Translations under genes and position numbers: made by a program
From: an uncultured Eubacteriales bacterium
GTDB lineage: Bacteria; Bacillota; Clostridia; UMGS1883
DNA: 7,516 nt
Assembly (NCBI GenBank): GCA_905195005.1
Contig: CAJJUC010000111.1
Span: 1 to 7,516 of the forward strand
Direction: 5' to 3'
Notes under the pieces: generated by a model
Told to the model about the DNA's origin: nothing
Seen by the model: only the letters and a program-made list of their open reading frames with translations
The model's database searches: none
In this document: piece after piece, positions 6,108-7,516 of the stretch
How positions within the stretch are numbered: position 1 is the first letter of the stretch
Layout of the letters: every line of letters begins with the position of its first letter

Positions 6108-7516
6108 ATGGTTTTCAGAATTTATGTCGAAAAAAAGAAGGGTCTTGACAATGAGGCCCGCGCGCTTAAAAAGGATTTAAACGAGCTTTTGCAGCTTAAA
6201 ACGGTGGAGTCGGTGCGGATTTTCAACCGTTACGATGTTGAAAACATTTCAAAAGAGCTTTTTGATTATGCGGTAAAAACAGTGTTTTCCGAGCCGCAGC
6301 TCGATAACACAACAGCTGCTGTTCCGACCGGCGACTGCGTTTTCGCGGTTGAGTATCTTCCCGGGCAGTTCGATCAGCGCGCTGCGTCGGCTGCCGAATG
6401 TATTCAGATTATATCAAAGGGCGACCGCCCGGCGGTAAAAACAGCAAAAGTATATGTTCTCGGCGGAGATATTTCGGCGGAAACTGCCGAAGCGGTGAAA
6501 AAATACGTAATCAACCCCGTTGAAGCGCGCGAAGCGTCAATGGAATGTTTTGAAACGCTTAAAGCCGATTACTCTGTTCCAACGGAGGTTGAAATGATTG
6601 ACGGATTCCGAGCCTTTTCACGTCCGGAGCTTGAAAAGTTTCTTCAGGCGCGCGGCTTGGCGATGGATATTGACGATCTTTTATTCTGCCAAAGCTATTT
6701 TATAAAGGAGCAGCGCGACCCGACAATCACGGAAATTAAAATGATTGATACATATTGGTCGGATCACTGCCGTCATACCACATTTTTAACAACGGTTGAC
6801 AGCGTTCGGTTTGAGGACGAGGTTCTGCGCAGGGCGTACGACCGTTATATTTCCGTGCGCAGCGAGCTTGGGCGCACAAAGCCGATAAATCTTATGGATA
6901 TTGCAACAATTGCCGTTAAATATCTTAAAAAGCAAGGAAAGCTTGATAAGCTTGATGAATCGGAGGAGATTAATGCCTGCACCGTTAAAATGGATGTTGA
7001 TGTTGACGGCAAAACGGAAAAATGGCTGCTTCTCTTTAAAAACGAAACGCACAATCATCCGACTGAAATCGAACCGTTCGGCGGCGCGGCAACGTGTATC
7101 GGCGGCGCAATCCGCGATCCGCTTTCGGGCAGGAGCTATGTTTACGCGGCAATGCGAGTGACGGGTGCGGCTGATCCGACAGTTCCCGTTTCGCAAACAC
7201 TCAAGGGCAAGCTGCCGCAGCGTAAAATCGTGACGACTGCCGCAAACGGATACAGCTCATACGGAAACCAGATCGGGCTTGCCACAGGTCAGGTTGACGA
7301 AATTTATCATGACGGATATGTTGCAAAGCGAATGGAAATCGGCGCGGTTATCGGCGCAGCGCCGCAGAAAAACGTTCGCAGAGAATGCCCGGCGCCGGGC
7401 GATGTTGTTATTCTGCTCGGCGGAAAGACAGGGCGCGACGGCTGCGGCGGCGCAACAGGCTCATCCAAGTCGCACAGCCTTACCTCGCTTGAAAGCTGCG
7501 GCGCAGAGGTGCAGAA
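6108..7516 (+). CDS. purL: Phosphoribosylformylglycinamidine synthase, large single-chain type, 3'-truncated by window edge
   Basis: PurL converts FGAR to FGAM using ATP and glutamine-derived ammonia. The frame runs open from ATG 6108 to the window end, giving 469 complete codons of a protein expected to be about 1,200 to 1,300 residues. The first 160 or so residues form a divergent N-terminal region that should correspond to the PurS-like domain. Next come the linker FSRPELEKFLQARG (170-183) and WSDHCRHTTF (217-226). The first catalytic domain has NETHNHPTEIEPFGGAATC (from 312), IRDPLSG, ANGYSSYGNQIG (379-390) and GGKTGRDG (438-445). These fit the large-chain form common in Clostridia, not the small Bacillus PurL that works with separate PurS and PurQ. 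The second synthetase half and the C-terminal glutaminase domain (Cys-His-Glu) should follow beyond the window. Family membership is very secure; the overall architecture is inferred. Confidence 0.95.
   Translation, partial: MVFRIYVEKKKGLDNEARALKKDLNELLQLKTVESVRIFNRYDVENISKELFDYAVKTVFSEPQLDNTTAAVPTGDCVFAVEYLPGQFDQRAASAAECIQIISKGDRPAVKTAKVYVLGGDISAETAEAVKKYVINPVEAREASMECFETLKADYSVPTEVEMIDGFRAFSRPELEKFLQARGLAMDIDDLLFCQSYFIKEQRDPTITEIKMIDTYWSDHCRHTTFLTTVDSVRFEDEVLRRAYDRYISVRSELGRTKPINLMDIATIAVKYLKKQGKLDKLDESEEINACTVKMDVDVDGKTEKWLLLFKNETHNHPTEIEPFGGAATCIGGAIRDPLSGRSYVYAAMRVTGAADPTVPVSQTLKGKLPQRKIVTTAANGYSSYGNQIGLATGQVDEIYHDGYVAKRMEIGAVIGAAPQKNVRRECPAPGDVVILLGGKTGRDGCGGATGSSKSHSLTSLESCGAEVQ

Larger units (their letters stand above)
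1..7516 (+). other. De novo purine biosynthesis operon (partial)
   Basis: Seven co-directional pur genes have junctions of -7, -4, 10, 12, 15 and 3 bp, so they are almost certainly one transcript. The order M-N-O-B-H-D-L differs from the Bacillus subtilis operon, which has purEKBCSQLFMNHD. The promoter and any purine riboswitch or PurR site are not in the window, and neither is the terminator. No non-pur gene is inserted. Confidence 0.92.

Noticed and set aside
7387..7400. 14-bp perfect palindrome in purL
   Set aside because: It is a short GC-only dyad encoding a conserved-looking segment, with no T-run or context. Chance and codon use suffice.

Overview
This window is one unbroken stretch of a de novo purine (IMP) biosynthesis operon. 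All seven genes are on the + strand: purM (5' end missing) - purN - purO-like IMP cyclohydrolase - purB - single-domain AICAR formyltransferase (purH) - purD - purL (3' end missing). Genes either overlap (7 bp and 4 bp) or are separated by 3 to 15 bp. No gene-free stretch exceeds 15 bp, and I see no room for internal promoters or terminators between genes. No RNA genes, mobile elements, CRISPR arrays or phage-like sequence are visible.

The organism is most likely a member of the Clostridia, probably Oscillospiraceae/Ruminococcaceae-like. This is inferred from moderate GC content, AGGAGG-type ribosome binding sites, a clostridial-looking PurN loop and PurD, and a large single-chain PurL in place of PurS-PurQ-PurL. 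The standard genetic code fits: TGA ends several genes. The operon would be controlled from a promoter, riboswitch or operator upstream of purM, outside the window.

The products cover most of the pathway. PurD makes GAR, PurN formylates it, PurL converts FGAR to FGAM and PurM closes the ring to AIR. PurB releases AICAR, the formyltransferase makes FAICAR and PurO closes it to IMP. purF, purE and purC are not in the window and are probably upstream or elsewhere.

The most noteworthy point is how the last steps are encoded. The usual bifunctional bacterial PurH is absent. Formylation is done by a 393-residue protein that matches only the C-terminal domain of PurH/ATIC, and cyclisation by an unrelated PurO-type enzyme known best from archaea. 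The formyltransferase and PurB both look closer to eukaryotic ATIC and ADSL than to the E. coli or Bacillus enzymes. This is an unusual mosaic of known enzymes. I do not see evidence for an undescribed system.
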